DNA from: Sideroxydans sp.
GTDB taxonomy: Bacteria > Pseudomonadota > Gammaproteobacteria > Burkholderiales > Gallionellaceae
Reading direction: 5' to 3'
Assembly: GCA_028710605.1 (NCBI GenBank)
Contig: JAQTTU010000014.1
Coordinates: forward strand, 1 to 61,948
DNA length: 61,948 bases
Shown in pieces: positions 35,293 to 43,896 of this stretch (position 1 is the stretch's first letter; every line of letters starts with the position of its first letter). The notes beneath the pieces were generated by a model, which was not told the DNA's origin, searched no databases, and worked only from the letters and a program-made list of their open reading frames with translations. The position numbers and the translations under genes are program-made.

Positions 35293-36141
35293 TTACAACC
35301 ACCCCTCCCAATACTTCGCCATTTTTGTTTTGCCGCTGTCGTTGAGATGGATCTCGTTCAGCCAGTCGCCGCTGTCGCCCGTTGATCCTTCTGCGGCGCG
35401 CACGAAGGGGATGTTGGCGAGGGAGTCGATCAGGGTGAGGTTGGGGTGTATGGTTTTTTGTTTGCGCAATGTGTTGGCGAGTTCGTCCATCAGGCAGTCC
35501 GACAATTCTTTCCAGTATTGCGTGGGGATTTTGTTGGAGGTGAAGGAGTTGTATAGCCACGGCCCGAAGACTTTGTTCGCCGGGGCATTACGCACGGTCA
35601 CATAGGCGTAGGTGTGATAGAGGATGGGGATGGTGCGGTTGGCTTCCAGTTCGGAATTGTTGCGCAGTTCGACGAGGTAGCGGAAATGGTCGTTGAAATA
35701 GGTTTCAAAAATATCCATCGAGCCGGGGATGATGAAATCGCGGAAGCTGGTGGGGTTGGCGCAGGGCTGTAGCATGCCGCCGCCCGCTGCGGCGACGATG
35801 TCGTTGCCGCCCGCGCTCAACAAAACGGCATCCCATTTCCAGGCGAAATTTTTCTTGTAGAGCAGGTCGTGAAATTTTTTGCTGGTGCTCCAGTCGATCA
35901 TTTTGGACAGCGTCCGTCCGGGGTAGGCGCAGTTGACGATCAGCGTGTCCTGTTTGAGCGGAACGTCCTTGCCGAAGGTGTAGAGAAAAGCCGGGGTCAA
36001 CAAATCGCTGATGGAAAACCACGAGTCGCCGATGGCGAGGTAGTGGCGCTCAAAATCGTTCCACGACAGCAGCACGCCCGGCTTGGTGATTTGTCCGTTT
36101 CCTTCCAGTTCGTCCGGCGAAATTACAGCAACGGTGGTCAT
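35293..36141 (-). CDS. SGNH/GDSL hydrolase
   Basis: This 282-residue protein has the SGNH blocks: YLAIGDSWFS with Ser40 (block I), LLSAGGNDIVAAAGGG with Asn (block III) and DWLNEIHLNDSG with Asp and His (block V). It would hydrolyse an ester or acyl group; the substrate is unknown. No signal peptide is visible. GGGAGAATTCA precedes the ATG. Promoter-leader copy C lies 240 bp upstream, with a family B repeat between. Confidence 0.85.
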   Translation of the reverse strand: MTTVAVISPDELEGNGQITKPGVLLSWNDFERHYLAIGDSWFSISDLLTPAFLYTFGKDVPLKQDTLIVNCAYPGRTLSKMIDWSTSKKFHDLLYKKNFAWKWDAVLLSAGGNDIVAAAGGGMLQPCANPTSFRDFIIPGSMDIFETYFNDHFRYLVELRNNSELEANRTIPILYHTYAYVTVRNAPANKVFGPWLYNSFTSNKIPTQYWKELSDCLMDELANTLRKQKTIHPNLTLIDSLANIPFVRAAEGSTGDSGDWLNEIHLNDSGKTKMAKYWEGWL

Positions 36142-36206
36142 TGAATTCTCCCTTCGGTTAATGAGTTGTTGTGTGCGAATGCGCCTCGAATTCAGGTTGG
36201 AGTTTG

Positions 36207-36298
36207 TGTAGGGGCGAATTCACCTCGCAGAGGTTCTTGCACCCTGTGGGTGTTCGCACGAATTAACATGATATGTGCGAATAAATTCGCACCTACAA
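36207..36298. repeat. Family B repeat with extra internal hairpin
   Basis: GTAGGGGCGAATTCACC and GTGCGAATAAATTCGCACCTAC flank GAGGTTCTTGCACCCTGTGGGTGTTCGCAC. The longer middle may be a second insertion. Confidence 0.75.
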
Positions 36299-36379
36299 AA
36301 CGCAATACACAGAGAGGTGTCGCACTCGTTTTGAGTGCTGGAGGGGCTGAAAAAAATCGGGCGACGAAGCTTGCGTTCA

Positions 36380-36565
36380 TTTGAATCCCCTTTTGAACAA
36401 GTCGTGCTGCTGGCGCTGCGTCCCTTTGGATGCGGGATTGGTCTTGCGCCAGACTCCTTTTCCGGGGATTCCGCCGTGAGCCTCGCGCCGTGCGTGCGGC
36501 GCGATGTGCGTGTGGCGGACTTGCAAGTGGGGCGAACTTTAGGGGAGTAGCTCAAGCTGTGTCAA
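36380..36565 (-). promoter_or_regulatory. Shared promoter-leader, copy C
   Basis: The -35 TTGACA (36560-36565) and -10 TAAAGT (36536-36541) are 18 bp apart, then TCGCCCCACTTGCAAGTC. The leader contains AGGAGTCTGGCGCAAG. GAATCCCC of the RNA (plus-strand 36464-36471) is perfectly complementary to GGGGATTC (36383-36390) at the ribosome site. Confidence 0.74.
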
Positions 36566-36600
36566 TGGCGTTTCAAAACGGGCGGCAGACTGCCCCGCAA

Positions 36601-36667
36601 CGCCCGCCAATAGGTGATCTGCGCCATGCGCACGCTGTAGATGGCCGTGTTTATTGGCTTGCGGGCA
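36601..36667. repeat. Family A palindromic repeat
   Basis: CGCCCGCCAATAGGTGATCTGC and GTAGATGGCCGTGTTTATTGGCTTGCGGGC form long imperfect arms. Confidence 0.85.
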
Positions 36668-36783
36668 TGGTGGGTAGTAAAAATGTTGGGTGGATACGTT
36701 GCGCCCTTCGATTTCGCTCAGGACTGGTTTATCCGCCCACTTTGTTATTGCCCTAAACCGGACAAGCCGGAAGCAAAATAGAT

Positions 36784-36867
36784 CACCCCATCCCCCACCT
36801 AGCCTCCCCCTTGAAGGGGGAGGAACTTTGCTCCCTCCCCTTCAAGGGGAGGGCTGGGGTGGGGTGT
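36784..36867. repeat. Family E repeat, inverted relative to 722
   Basis: CACCCCATCCCCCACCTAGC, then two hairpins around CCCCTTGAAGGGG and CCCCTTCAAGGGG joined by AACTTTGCT. It is the reverse complement of the unit at 722 with few differences. Confidence 0.88.
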
Positions 36868-36919
36868 CATTTCGCGACAATATCTTTTCATGCTTTTACA
36901 TCTTCTGACTGGTAAGTGA

Positions 36920-39900
36920 CTAATCCCCCTTAATCAACGAAATCAATTCCTCCGTCGAAGGAATATTTACCGCGTCGCCTTCGCCCAATATGCTTTCCGC
37001 CAGCGCGCGTTTATCGTTGTGCAGGCCGACGATGTGTTCTTCCACTGTGCCTTGCAGCACCAGCCGGTAAACCGTGACTGGGCGCAGTTGTCCCATGCGG
37101 TGGGCGCGGCCCATGGCTTGGTCTTCGGCGGCGGGGTTCCACCACGGATCGGTGATGACGACGTAGTCGGCGGCGGTGAGGTTGAGGCCGAAGCCGCCCG
37201 CTTTCAGGCTGATTAAAAACAGGTCGCACTTGCCGGACTGGAATGCTGCCACGCGTTTGGTGCGTTCGGCGGCGGGGGTTGCGCCGTCCAGATATTGGTA
37301 GCTGACTCCGGCCTTATCCAGCGCGTCGCGCAGCAACGAAAGGAAATCCACGAACTGGCTGAACACCAGCGCTTTGTGGCCGTTGGCGACCAGTTCTACG
37401 GCCAGTTCGGTGAAGGTTTGCACTTTGCTGCCGATGGCGGGGAAGGCCGGGGTGACGATGCGCGGGTCGCAGGCGGCGCGGCGCAGGCGGGTGAGTTGCG
37501 CGAGGATGTTCATGCGCGCCTGTCCGCCTTTGCCGCTGGCCAGCGCCATGTCCGCTTCGGCGATGGCCTGGCGGCGCAGCGCTTCGTAGTGCGAGGCTTC
37601 TTCCTTGCTCGGCGAAATTTTGATGACCAGCTCGGTGCGCGACGGCAGCTCTTGCAGCACTTGGGTTTTGGTGCGGCGCAGCAGGAAGGGCGCGATCAAA
37701 CGGCGCAGCGTGTGTTGCGCGTCGCGGTCTTTGTCGCGCTCGATGGGCGTGGCGAAACGTTCGTTGAAACGGCTGATGCTGCCGAGCAAACCGGGGTTGG
37801 CGAAACGCATGATGGACCACAGTTCGGCGAGGCGGTTTTCCACCGGCGTGCCGGACAAGGCGAGACGAAAATCTGCGTCCAGCTCGAACACCGCCTGGCT
37901 GCGTTTGGCCGTGGCGTTCTTGATGAACTGCGCTTCGTCGGCGATCAACGTGTGCCAATGTTTGGCGGCGAATTGTTCGCCGGTGATCTGTAGCAGGTTG
38001 TAGGAAACCACCACCACATCGAACGCGGCGGCATCGTTGATGACCGCCTCTCTATCGGCTTCGCTGAACAGGTGGCAATTCAGGCTGGGCGCGAAGCGCG
38101 CGGCCTCACTCACCCAGTTGCCGCACACCGAGGTGGGCGCGATCACCAGCGCGGGGCCGCCCTCGGCGCGCGCCAGCAGCAGCGCCAAGGCTTGCAGCGT
38201 TTTGCCCAAGCCCATGTCGTCGGCCAGACACGCGCCGAAGCCCGCCTGCGCCAAGCGCGATGCCCACAGGTAACCGTCTTCCTGATAGGGCCGCAACTCG
38301 GCTTGCAGTGTGCTCGGCATCGCGATGGCTTGCTCTTGCGTGGCGCGCAATTTCTCGATCGCGTTGCGGAATTCTTTGTCGCTCTGGGTGGCGATGCCTT
38401 CCAGCGCATCGTCCATCCACGCCGCCGCCATGCGCGGAATGTGCGTGCCGGTCTTGTCGGTTTCGCTGACCGATGCCAGATCGGACAGGCTGGCCTTCAA
38501 GCGCCGAGTGAGCGCGGCATACACGCCGTTGCCCATGGCGATGAAACGGCTGTTGCTTTTTGATGCGGCCAACAGTGCCTCGAAGGTGAACACCATGCCT
38601 TCATCCACTTTCGCTTCGCCTTCAATTTTGAACCAATCGCGCTGACTTTTTACCTGCACTGAAAGCTGCGCCATATCCACCTGAATCACACGCACCGCTT
38701 TGCCTTTCGGCCAGTCCAGCGCGGCCACACCGGGCAATCCCGGCAACACTTCCACCAGCGCCAGCGCGTCTTCCGGCTCGGCCACATCCCACTCGCATTG
38801 CTCGGCATCGCCCGCACAATTTTCCAAAAACGGCAGCGCGTCGAGTACGGCTTCCAGATGTTGGCGCTCGGCAATCAGCTCGCGCGTCGTGCCAACGCTT
38901 TCGCCCGCCACCAGTGCCATCAGGCGTTTGCGCCCGCTGCCCGGCACCAGGCGCGGCCCTTCATTGCCCAGCGGTGTCACCACCAAGCGCAACAACAAGC
39001 CGTCGTTCAACGGCGACAGCTCGGCGCGCAAACGCGGCTCTGCGGGCACTTCGCGCGAGGCTTGCAGGTTGTCGGACTGCAACTGGAAATGTTTGGTCAG
39101 CGACTCCATCGCGGTCTGCAATTCGCTTTGCGCGGAAGACGGGATGGTGATTTTTTCCGCCAGCAATTGCGCGGCGCGGCGTTGCGACGGCGTGAAGCGG
39201 ATCAGCCGCACGCGCTGCGCCGAATCCTGCACCAGCGTGATCAGGCGCAGCGCTTCATCCGCGCGTTTCTCATCGGCATCGTAATAATATTTCTCCTTGG
39301 CGTTGCTTTCGCGCAGCGGCGGTGTGACTTTGAGCGTGATCTTGTCGCCCTTGTGGATCACTTCGATTTCGGGCGTGCCTTCGGAGAGTTCGACCAGTTG
39401 GTCCGGCTTGCTGCTCAACACCACCGACGGATGGCCGACCAGCGCCAGCACCGCGTTGGGCAAATCGAGATAGGCGTTGTGCCTGCCGTATTTTTCGGTG
39501 CGAATACAGGTGGCAACTTTGGCATCATGCGGCGACAGATGCGGATTGCCCGCGATTTTTGAAAGCGAAATTTCCTTGGGTTTGTTCCAGCCGCGCGCGC
39601 CTCGTTTTTGCTCCATCGCCCGAATATCTTTCAGTTCGCCGCCTTTGCCGATGTCTATCATCCAGATGAAACGCAGGCTTTCGCCGCTGTCTGCTTTGGC
39701 GGGCGCATCGTTGCCCAGCGCCTGCAACGCGGACAACACTTCGCGCCAATGTTCGGCCTTGCCCGCCACAAAATAGCCTGCGGGCGGCTCTTCGCCTTCG
39801 ATGATTTTTGTCGCGCCCTCCACCATCTGCGCCAGCCAGTCGAAGCGACACAGCCTGAGGCGCTCGATCTGGTTCTTTGCCATGACGGCCAGCGCTTCGC

Positions 39901-41101
39901 GGTAATCCGTGGTCGCGCCGCGCATGGCATCCATGCCCAGCCAGGCCGCGATCAGCACGCGCCACAGATGGTCGAGACTGACGTGGCCGGAGTAGTAATT
40001 TGCCGCGCGGTACAGCGCCGGGTCGGGTTCGGCATCGCCGCGCCGGATGTCGATGGCGTGCACCCATTGCCCCCAACCGGATGTGGTGTCCGGCTCGCGC
40101 TTGCCCGCTTCGCCGATGCAGAATTTGCGCGCCAGTTCCAGGTGCTTGGGCGTTTGCTGCGCCAGCAAAATCAGCGGATAAAGCCACGCGATTTCGGGCG
40201 AAAAAACACGCTTCTTTGCGCCGACTTCGGTCTGGCGTTTTTTCAGCGCGGCCTCGAACAAGGTTTGCGCTTGCGCCCACTGGCCTTGCTGCGCCAGCGC
40301 GTAGGCGCGGAACGCATCTACCGCGCCGCCGCTGAGCCCGCTCAACGCCCGGTCTGCCGCCTCGCGTTCGCCCCGGTGCAGCAGCATTTCGGCGATGGCT
40401 GCGCGCAAGCGGGGCGGCAATGGGGCGGGCGCAGACTCCATTTGCGTCAACGTCCAATCGGTCAGCGGCAGCATGTCAGTATCCCAGTCCGCACATAAAC
40501 CGTAGATCGCCCAATAACAAATATCCCAGCGGATGGCGGGTTCGATGCGCGCAAACGTGTTTTCGTTAAATCCGCGCATCAGCGCGGCGGACAAAATGCT
40601 GTGCCAATCCATCGTGCTGTCGATCAACTGCCGCATGCGCTCGATTTCCTGCGGGCTGGAGCCGGTCAACAGCGCCAGCCGCACCACGGCTGCCGTGGCA
40701 TCGCGCTCGTACAGCGGCCACGAATACAGCGCGTGATGCGTGTGGTAGCCCAGCGTTTCAAACAGCGCGCGGCGCAATATTTTGGCATCCACCGTGGCCA
40801 GCAATTCTTCGTATAGCGAGCTGCGCAACTCGTCGGTCAGACGGTAATAACCCTGGCGCTGTGTCGATTCGACCGCCTGTTTCTGCGCGAGCAGATGGCG
40901 GCTACAGAGTTTCACCTCGTCGCTGGAAAAGAAGCGGCCGGAGCTGTGCCTGAATTCGAGTTTGCGCAACAGGTTGAACAGCGCGGTGCGCGTATGCGGA
41001 GCCCACAGCAAAGCCATGGCGAGCATGATGGGGCGGTGTTCGAGTTGCGGTGCGGTCGGTGTAACCGGTGCGGGCATATCGTCGCCGAGTAAATCTTTCA
41101 T
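36920..41101 (-). CDS. Large SNF2-family DEAD/DEAH helicase
   Basis: This 1393-residue protein has a long N-terminal region with helical, TPR-like repeats (to about 450), a middle part of unknown fold and a C-terminal Swi2/Snf2 ATPase. The ATPase markers are Walker A ADDMGLGKTLQAL (near 965), DEAQ in LIADEAQFIKN (near 1055), LSGTPVENRLAELWS, then SQFVDFLSLL, SLKAGGFGLNLTAADYV and GRAHRMGQ. Such proteins translocate on DNA or displace bound proteins, including RNA polymerase. ATG 41101 is chosen as a conservative start; the frame continues 30 codons upstream into a family F repeat. Confidence 0.92.
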   Translation of the reverse strand: MKDLLGDDMPAPVTPTAPQLEHRPIMLAMALLWAPHTRTALFNLLRKLEFRHSSGRFFSSDEVKLCSRHLLAQKQAVESTQRQGYYRLTDELRSSLYEELLATVDAKILRRALFETLGYHTHHALYSWPLYERDATAAVVRLALLTGSSPQEIERMRQLIDSTMDWHSILSAALMRGFNENTFARIEPAIRWDICYWAIYGLCADWDTDMLPLTDWTLTQMESAPAPLPPRLRAAIAEMLLHRGEREAADRALSGLSGGAVDAFRAYALAQQGQWAQAQTLFEAALKKRQTEVGAKKRVFSPEIAWLYPLILLAQQTPKHLELARKFCIGEAGKREPDTTSGWGQWVHAIDIRRGDAEPDPALYRAANYYSGHVSLDHLWRVLIAAWLGMDAMRGATTDYREALAVMAKNQIERLRLCRFDWLAQMVEGATKIIEGEEPPAGYFVAGKAEHWREVLSALQALGNDAPAKADSGESLRFIWMIDIGKGGELKDIRAMEQKRGARGWNKPKEISLSKIAGNPHLSPHDAKVATCIRTEKYGRHNAYLDLPNAVLALVGHPSVVLSSKPDQLVELSEGTPEIEVIHKGDKITLKVTPPLRESNAKEKYYYDADEKRADEALRLITLVQDSAQRVRLIRFTPSQRRAAQLLAEKITIPSSAQSELQTAMESLTKHFQLQSDNLQASREVPAEPRLRAELSPLNDGLLLRLVVTPLGNEGPRLVPGSGRKRLMALVAGESVGTTRELIAERQHLEAVLDALPFLENCAGDAEQCEWDVAEPEDALALVEVLPGLPGVAALDWPKGKAVRVIQVDMAQLSVQVKSQRDWFKIEGEAKVDEGMVFTFEALLAASKSNSRFIAMGNGVYAALTRRLKASLSDLASVSETDKTGTHIPRMAAAWMDDALEGIATQSDKEFRNAIEKLRATQEQAIAMPSTLQAELRPYQEDGYLWASRLAQAGFGACLADDMGLGKTLQALALLLARAEGGPALVIAPTSVCGNWVSEAARFAPSLNCHLFSEADREAVINDAAAFDVVVVSYNLLQITGEQFAAKHWHTLIADEAQFIKNATAKRSQAVFELDADFRLALSGTPVENRLAELWSIMRFANPGLLGSISRFNERFATPIERDKDRDAQHTLRRLIAPFLLRRTKTQVLQELPSRTELVIKISPSKEEASHYEALRRQAIAEADMALASGKGGQARMNILAQLTRLRRAACDPRIVTPAFPAIGSKVQTFTELAVELVANGHKALVFSQFVDFLSLLRDALDKAGVSYQYLDGATPAAERTKRVAAFQSGKCDLFLISLKAGGFGLNLTAADYVVITDPWWNPAAEDQAMGRAHRMGQLRPVTVYRLVLQGTVEEHIVGLHNDKRALAESILGEGDAVNIPSTEELISLIKGD

Positions 41102-41144
41102 GTGCGGACAGACCTTGAATAGTTGCGGGTTAAATTGCGTTTTT

Positions 41145-41204
41145 TGTAGGAGCGAGCTTGCTCGCGAATATCGCAGATCTTTCGCGAGCAAGCTCGCTCC
41201 TACA
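41145..41204. repeat. Family F hairpin (TAGGAGCGAGCTTGCTCGCGAA)
   Basis: TGTAGGAGCGAGCTTGCTCG and CGAGCAAGCTCGCTCCTACA are perfect partners. It lies in the divergent gap between the helicase gene and djlA. Confidence 0.88.
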
Positions 41205-41281
41205 GACTGCGCATATCCAAAGGGAGGCGCAGGTTACCCGATGCGAGCGTGTCCGCGCAATCGTATGATGCTGCGTCTATA

Positions 41282-42094
41282 ATGCGCGCCCTGTTCACGA
41301 TATTTTCTGGAACCATCTTGTTCAAGCTCATCGGCATTTTCGCTGGTTATTATTTTTGGGGGTTCTGGGGCGCGTTGCTCGGCTTCTTTATTGGCTCTTC
41401 GATAGACCGCATGCGGGCTTACGGCGCGGGCGGCATGAACCCGTTGCAGAACGCGCTGCGCCAAGCGGTTTTCCTCGAAACGATTTTCATCCTGATGGGC
41501 AAACTGGCCAAGGCCGACGGCCACGTGTCGCAGGGCGAGATCGACCATGTCGAGCAGTTCATGGCGAAGCTGAACATGACACCGGAGCACCGCCAGCTGG
41601 CGATAGGCTGGTTCAAGAAAGGTGCGGCGGCGGATTTCGACATTGCGCCGACTCTAAGCCGTTTCATGTCTGTTTGCGGCCACACCAAAAATCTAAAAGA
41701 TGTGCTGCTGGTGTATCTGATCGTGATGGCATTGGCGGACGGCCATTTCCATCCGGCAGAAGAAGCGCTGCTCACCGACATCGCCGCCCGTCTCGGCTAC
41801 GGCCCGGAAACGTTCAAGCACTTGATGGACATGGTGCTCAACCAGTCGCACTTCGGCGGTCAACAAGCCAATTCCGCCGCCGCGCTGGACGATGCCTACA
41901 AGGCGCTGGGCGTGACCAGGGAAAACACCGATGCCGAAATCAAACGCGCCTACCGCAAACTGATGAGCCAATACCATCCCGACAAACTGATGGGGCAGGG
42001 CATGCCGCCAGACATGATCGCCATGGCCACCGAACAGGCGAAAGAGATTCAGGTGGCTTACGACATGATCCATAAAAGCCGGGGCGGGGTGTAA
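41282..42094 (+). CDS. djlA: DjlA-type membrane DnaJ co-chaperone
   Basis: This 270-residue protein has an N-terminal membrane helix with Gly pairs (GIFAGYYFWGFWGALLGFFIGSSIDR), a TerB-like helical middle (ETIFILMGKLAKADGHVSQGEIDHV) and a C-terminal J domain with the HPD motif (KLMSQYHPDKLMGQG). It stimulates DnaK at the inner membrane. The start is uncertain: TATAAT overlaps ATG 41282, so initiation may lie at a downstream TTG (LFKLIG) or an upstream GTG at 41249. Confidence 0.9.
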   Translation: MRALFTIFSGTILFKLIGIFAGYYFWGFWGALLGFFIGSSIDRMRAYGAGGMNPLQNALRQAVFLETIFILMGKLAKADGHVSQGEIDHVEQFMAKLNMTPEHRQLAIGWFKKGAAADFDIAPTLSRFMSVCGHTKNLKDVLLVYLIVMALADGHFHPAEEALLTDIAARLGYGPETFKHLMDMVLNQSHFGGQQANSAAALDDAYKALGVTRENTDAEIKRAYRKLMSQYHPDKLMGQGMPPDMIAMATEQAKEIQVAYDMIHKSRGGV

Positions 42095-42169
42095 AACCGG
42101 AAAAACTTTTGCCCGCAGATTACGCAGATTAACCAGATTAAACCCGAATCAAAATCTATCAACCAACAG

Positions 42170-42816
42170 GAGAACCCCCGGCTAAGCCGGGGAGGCAGTA
42201 GAAGTTTGACAGATACGGGAGTCCATCAGCGACACTCCGAACGTGAGCCGCCAAGCACACGAAGAAAGGAGAACCGAGATGGACGACAGCGCAAGCCTAA
42301 GCCATAGCAAATGGGAGTGCAAATACCACGTAGTATTTATACCGAAGTGCAGAAGAAAAACCTTGTATGCACAGTTACGCCCGCACCTTGGAGAAGTGCT
42401 CAAAAGACTGGCCGAATACAAAGAGTGCAGGATAGAAGAAGGGCATCTGATGCAGGATCACGTGCACATACTGATCTCAATCCCGCCGAAATATGCAGTG
42501 TCGCAGGTGGTGGGATATATCAAAGGAAAAAGCGCGATCCACCTGGCGCGGTGTATGGAGAAAACAGGCGCAACTTTGTAGGGCAACACTTTTGGGCGAG
42601 AGGATATTTCGTGTCAACGGTGGGGCGAGACGAAGAGTCGATACGGGAATACATTCGCCATCAAGAGGAAGAGGACAAGCGCATAGACCAGATGAACCTA
42701 TGGCGCTGACCCCGCCACCGAAAGGTGGCACAAAGGAATGGGGCCGCGTAAGCGACCCCGTTAAGCCGCTTTGAGCGGCTCGCAAACTAAAGCCCCCGGC
42801 TTTGCCGGGGGATACT
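42170..42816 (+). mobile_element. IS200/IS605-type insertion sequence
   Basis: A hairpin at each end, CCCCGGCTAAGCCGGGG (42176-42192) and CCCCCGGCTTTGCCGGGGG (42793-42811), flanks a single tnpA-like gene, as in IS200 elements that move as single strands and recognise end hairpins. There is no tnpB. A fragment of family A repeat (TGACGGGCGTTGCGGGGCAG) follows the right end. Exact boundaries are not fixed, since such elements make no target duplication. Confidence 0.8.
42279..42709 (+). pseudogene. tnpA: IS200 Y1 transposase with a frameshift
   Basis: The first frame gives the HUH transposase start: WECKYHVVFIPKCRRKTLY, EEGHLMQDHVHILISIPPK (HxH) and QVVGYIKGKSAI, then stops soon after MEKTGATL. 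The rest (RRNFVGQHFWARGYFVSTVGRDEESIREYIRHQ, with the catalytic Tyr) is in the frame one base back. A missing A in the GAGAAAACAGG run at about 42560 would explain it; with five A's the reading is MEKNRRNFVGQ. AAAGGAG precedes ATG 42279. Programmed slippage on AAAA cannot be excluded. Confidence 0.85.
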
Positions 42817-42825
42817 TACTGACGG

Positions 42826-42845
42826 GCGTTGCGGGGCAGTTCGCG
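42826..42845. repeat. Family A fragment beside the IS
   Basis: GCGTTGCGGGGCAG follows GGGCG after the right IS hairpin and matches the right end of the family A unit at 44249 (GGCGTTGAGGGGCAG). The IS may have entered a family A unit. Confidence 0.5.
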
Positions 42846-42914
42846 TGGCGCGCAAACGTTATTGCGCCGAATTGAAACATCTGGTGCAATGCGGATCAAT
42901 CAGGGAGGGGAAAC

Positions 42915-43121
42915 ATGGGCAAGCTCGAAATTATTGATATGGCGCTGCAATTAAAAGCGGCAGAGCGCTATGAGGTCGTCGAGAAAATCATGCAAAGTTT
43001 GGACAAGTCAGACCCTGAAATAGATCGTGTGTGGGCGGAAGAGGCTTTGCACCGGGCGCAGGCATGCGATGCGGGTCGCATGAAAACAGTATCATTCGAA
43101 GAAGTATTTGGCGGCAAGTAA
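42915..43121 (+). CDS. Addiction module antitoxin (TIGR02574-like)
   Basis: This 68-residue protein reads MALQLKAAERYEVVEKIMQSLDKSDPEIDRVWAEEALHRAQA, the pattern of addiction module antitoxins, with a C-terminal SFEEVFGGK. AGGGAGGGGAAAC precedes the ATG. The toxin start overlaps its stop (TAATG) but the toxin is broken, so the antitoxin is solitary in effect. Confidence 0.85.
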   Translation: MGKLEIIDMALQLKAAERYEVVEKIMQSLDKSDPEIDRVWAEEALHRAQACDAGRMKTVSFEEVFGGK

Positions 43122-43420
43122 TGCGGATACGCTTTGCCGAAGCCGCGAATGATGAATTGAATGATGCGTGCGCTTGGTTTGAGTAACAACAAGTCGGTCT
43201 GGGAAAACGTTTCAAGAACGATGTGCGCGAGGCCGCGATCCTGATTGCCAAAGCTCCGTTATTGTTTCCGCTTGAACTCGAAGATGTGCGGCGTTTTGTG
43301 ATGAATCAGTTTTCTTACACTCTACGCTATGTGTTGCGAGGCGATGAAGTCTGGATTGTGGCGGTTTCCCACCAGCATCGCCGCCCGGATTACTGGGTAG
43401 CGCGGGCAAAAAATCAATAA
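43121..43420 (+). pseudogene. ParE/RelE-type toxin with an internal stop
   Basis: Reading from ATG 43121 gives MRIRFAEAANDELNDACAWFE, then TAA at 43184-43186, then in the same frame QQVGLGKRFKNDVREAAILI to VAVSHQHRRPDYWVAR. The intact family has a coding codon at that position (for example E-x-Q-x-PGLG), so one substitution to TAA kills the toxin. The rest is full length and otherwise well preserved. Confidence 0.85.
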
Positions 43421-43896
43421 CTGTTGGCACTGGCCGCGTTGATCTCCTTTTACATAAAGCTATTCAACCTCGAACCGGGGAATATGACTATCTAGTTGTC
43501 GAACTAAAAAGACCAAAAAAGAAAATCGACGATGAGGTTCTAACACAAGTAAAGAAGTATGCGAACGCCGTTGCTGGTGATGAGCGATTCCACGATATTC
43601 CAACTCGCTGGAAGTTTGTTGCGATTTCAAATGAAATGGATTCGTTTGCAAAGAGTGAAGCAAATCAGCGCAATAGGCCAAGGGGGATGGTTTCCGATAA
43701 CGCCGATCTAAATATTACAGTGTGGGCAAAAACTTGGGCGGAGGTAATTAATGATGCGCGATCTCGCCTACGATTTGTAAATCAGCAACTGGCCTATCAA
43801 GCAGATGATGACAGTGCCAAAGCCTATTTGAATAAAGCTCACGCAAAATTTATTCCGATGTCCTACGGGAAAAGCGCTGAGTCTGAAAATGAATGA
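43421..43896 (+). pseudogene. 3' remnant of a PD-(D/E)XK nuclease-type gene
   Basis: An open frame without a start begins at the toxin stop and reads TVGTGRVDLLLHKAIQ, then EYDYLVVELKRPKKKIDDEV and ends YGKSAESENE. Asp in GRVD and ExK in VELKRP fit a PD-(D/E)XK core, as at the C-terminus of some large ATP-binding defence-type proteins. The N-terminal part is absent, removed by the junction with the TA locus. The fragment is AT-richer than its surroundings. Confidence 0.65.

Larger units (their letters stand above)
36142..36919. other. 778-bp gene-free stretch of repeats and a leader
   Basis: It holds a family B repeat (36207-36298), promoter-leader copy C (36380-36565), a family A repeat (36601-36667) and a family E repeat (36784-36867). 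A 62-codon frame (36192-36380) starts at the leader's ribosome site but ends inside the family B repeat and is probably not real. Confidence 0.7.

Noticed and set aside
36192-36380. 62-codon frame after promoter-leader copy C
   Set aside because: Its second half is the family B repeat and it has no known similarity; probably an accidental frame behind a real ribosome site.
42243-42278. Earlier start for the IS200 transposase
   Set aside because: ATG 42279 has a good AAAGGAG site and gives the usual N-terminus; the upstream part is the element's left end.
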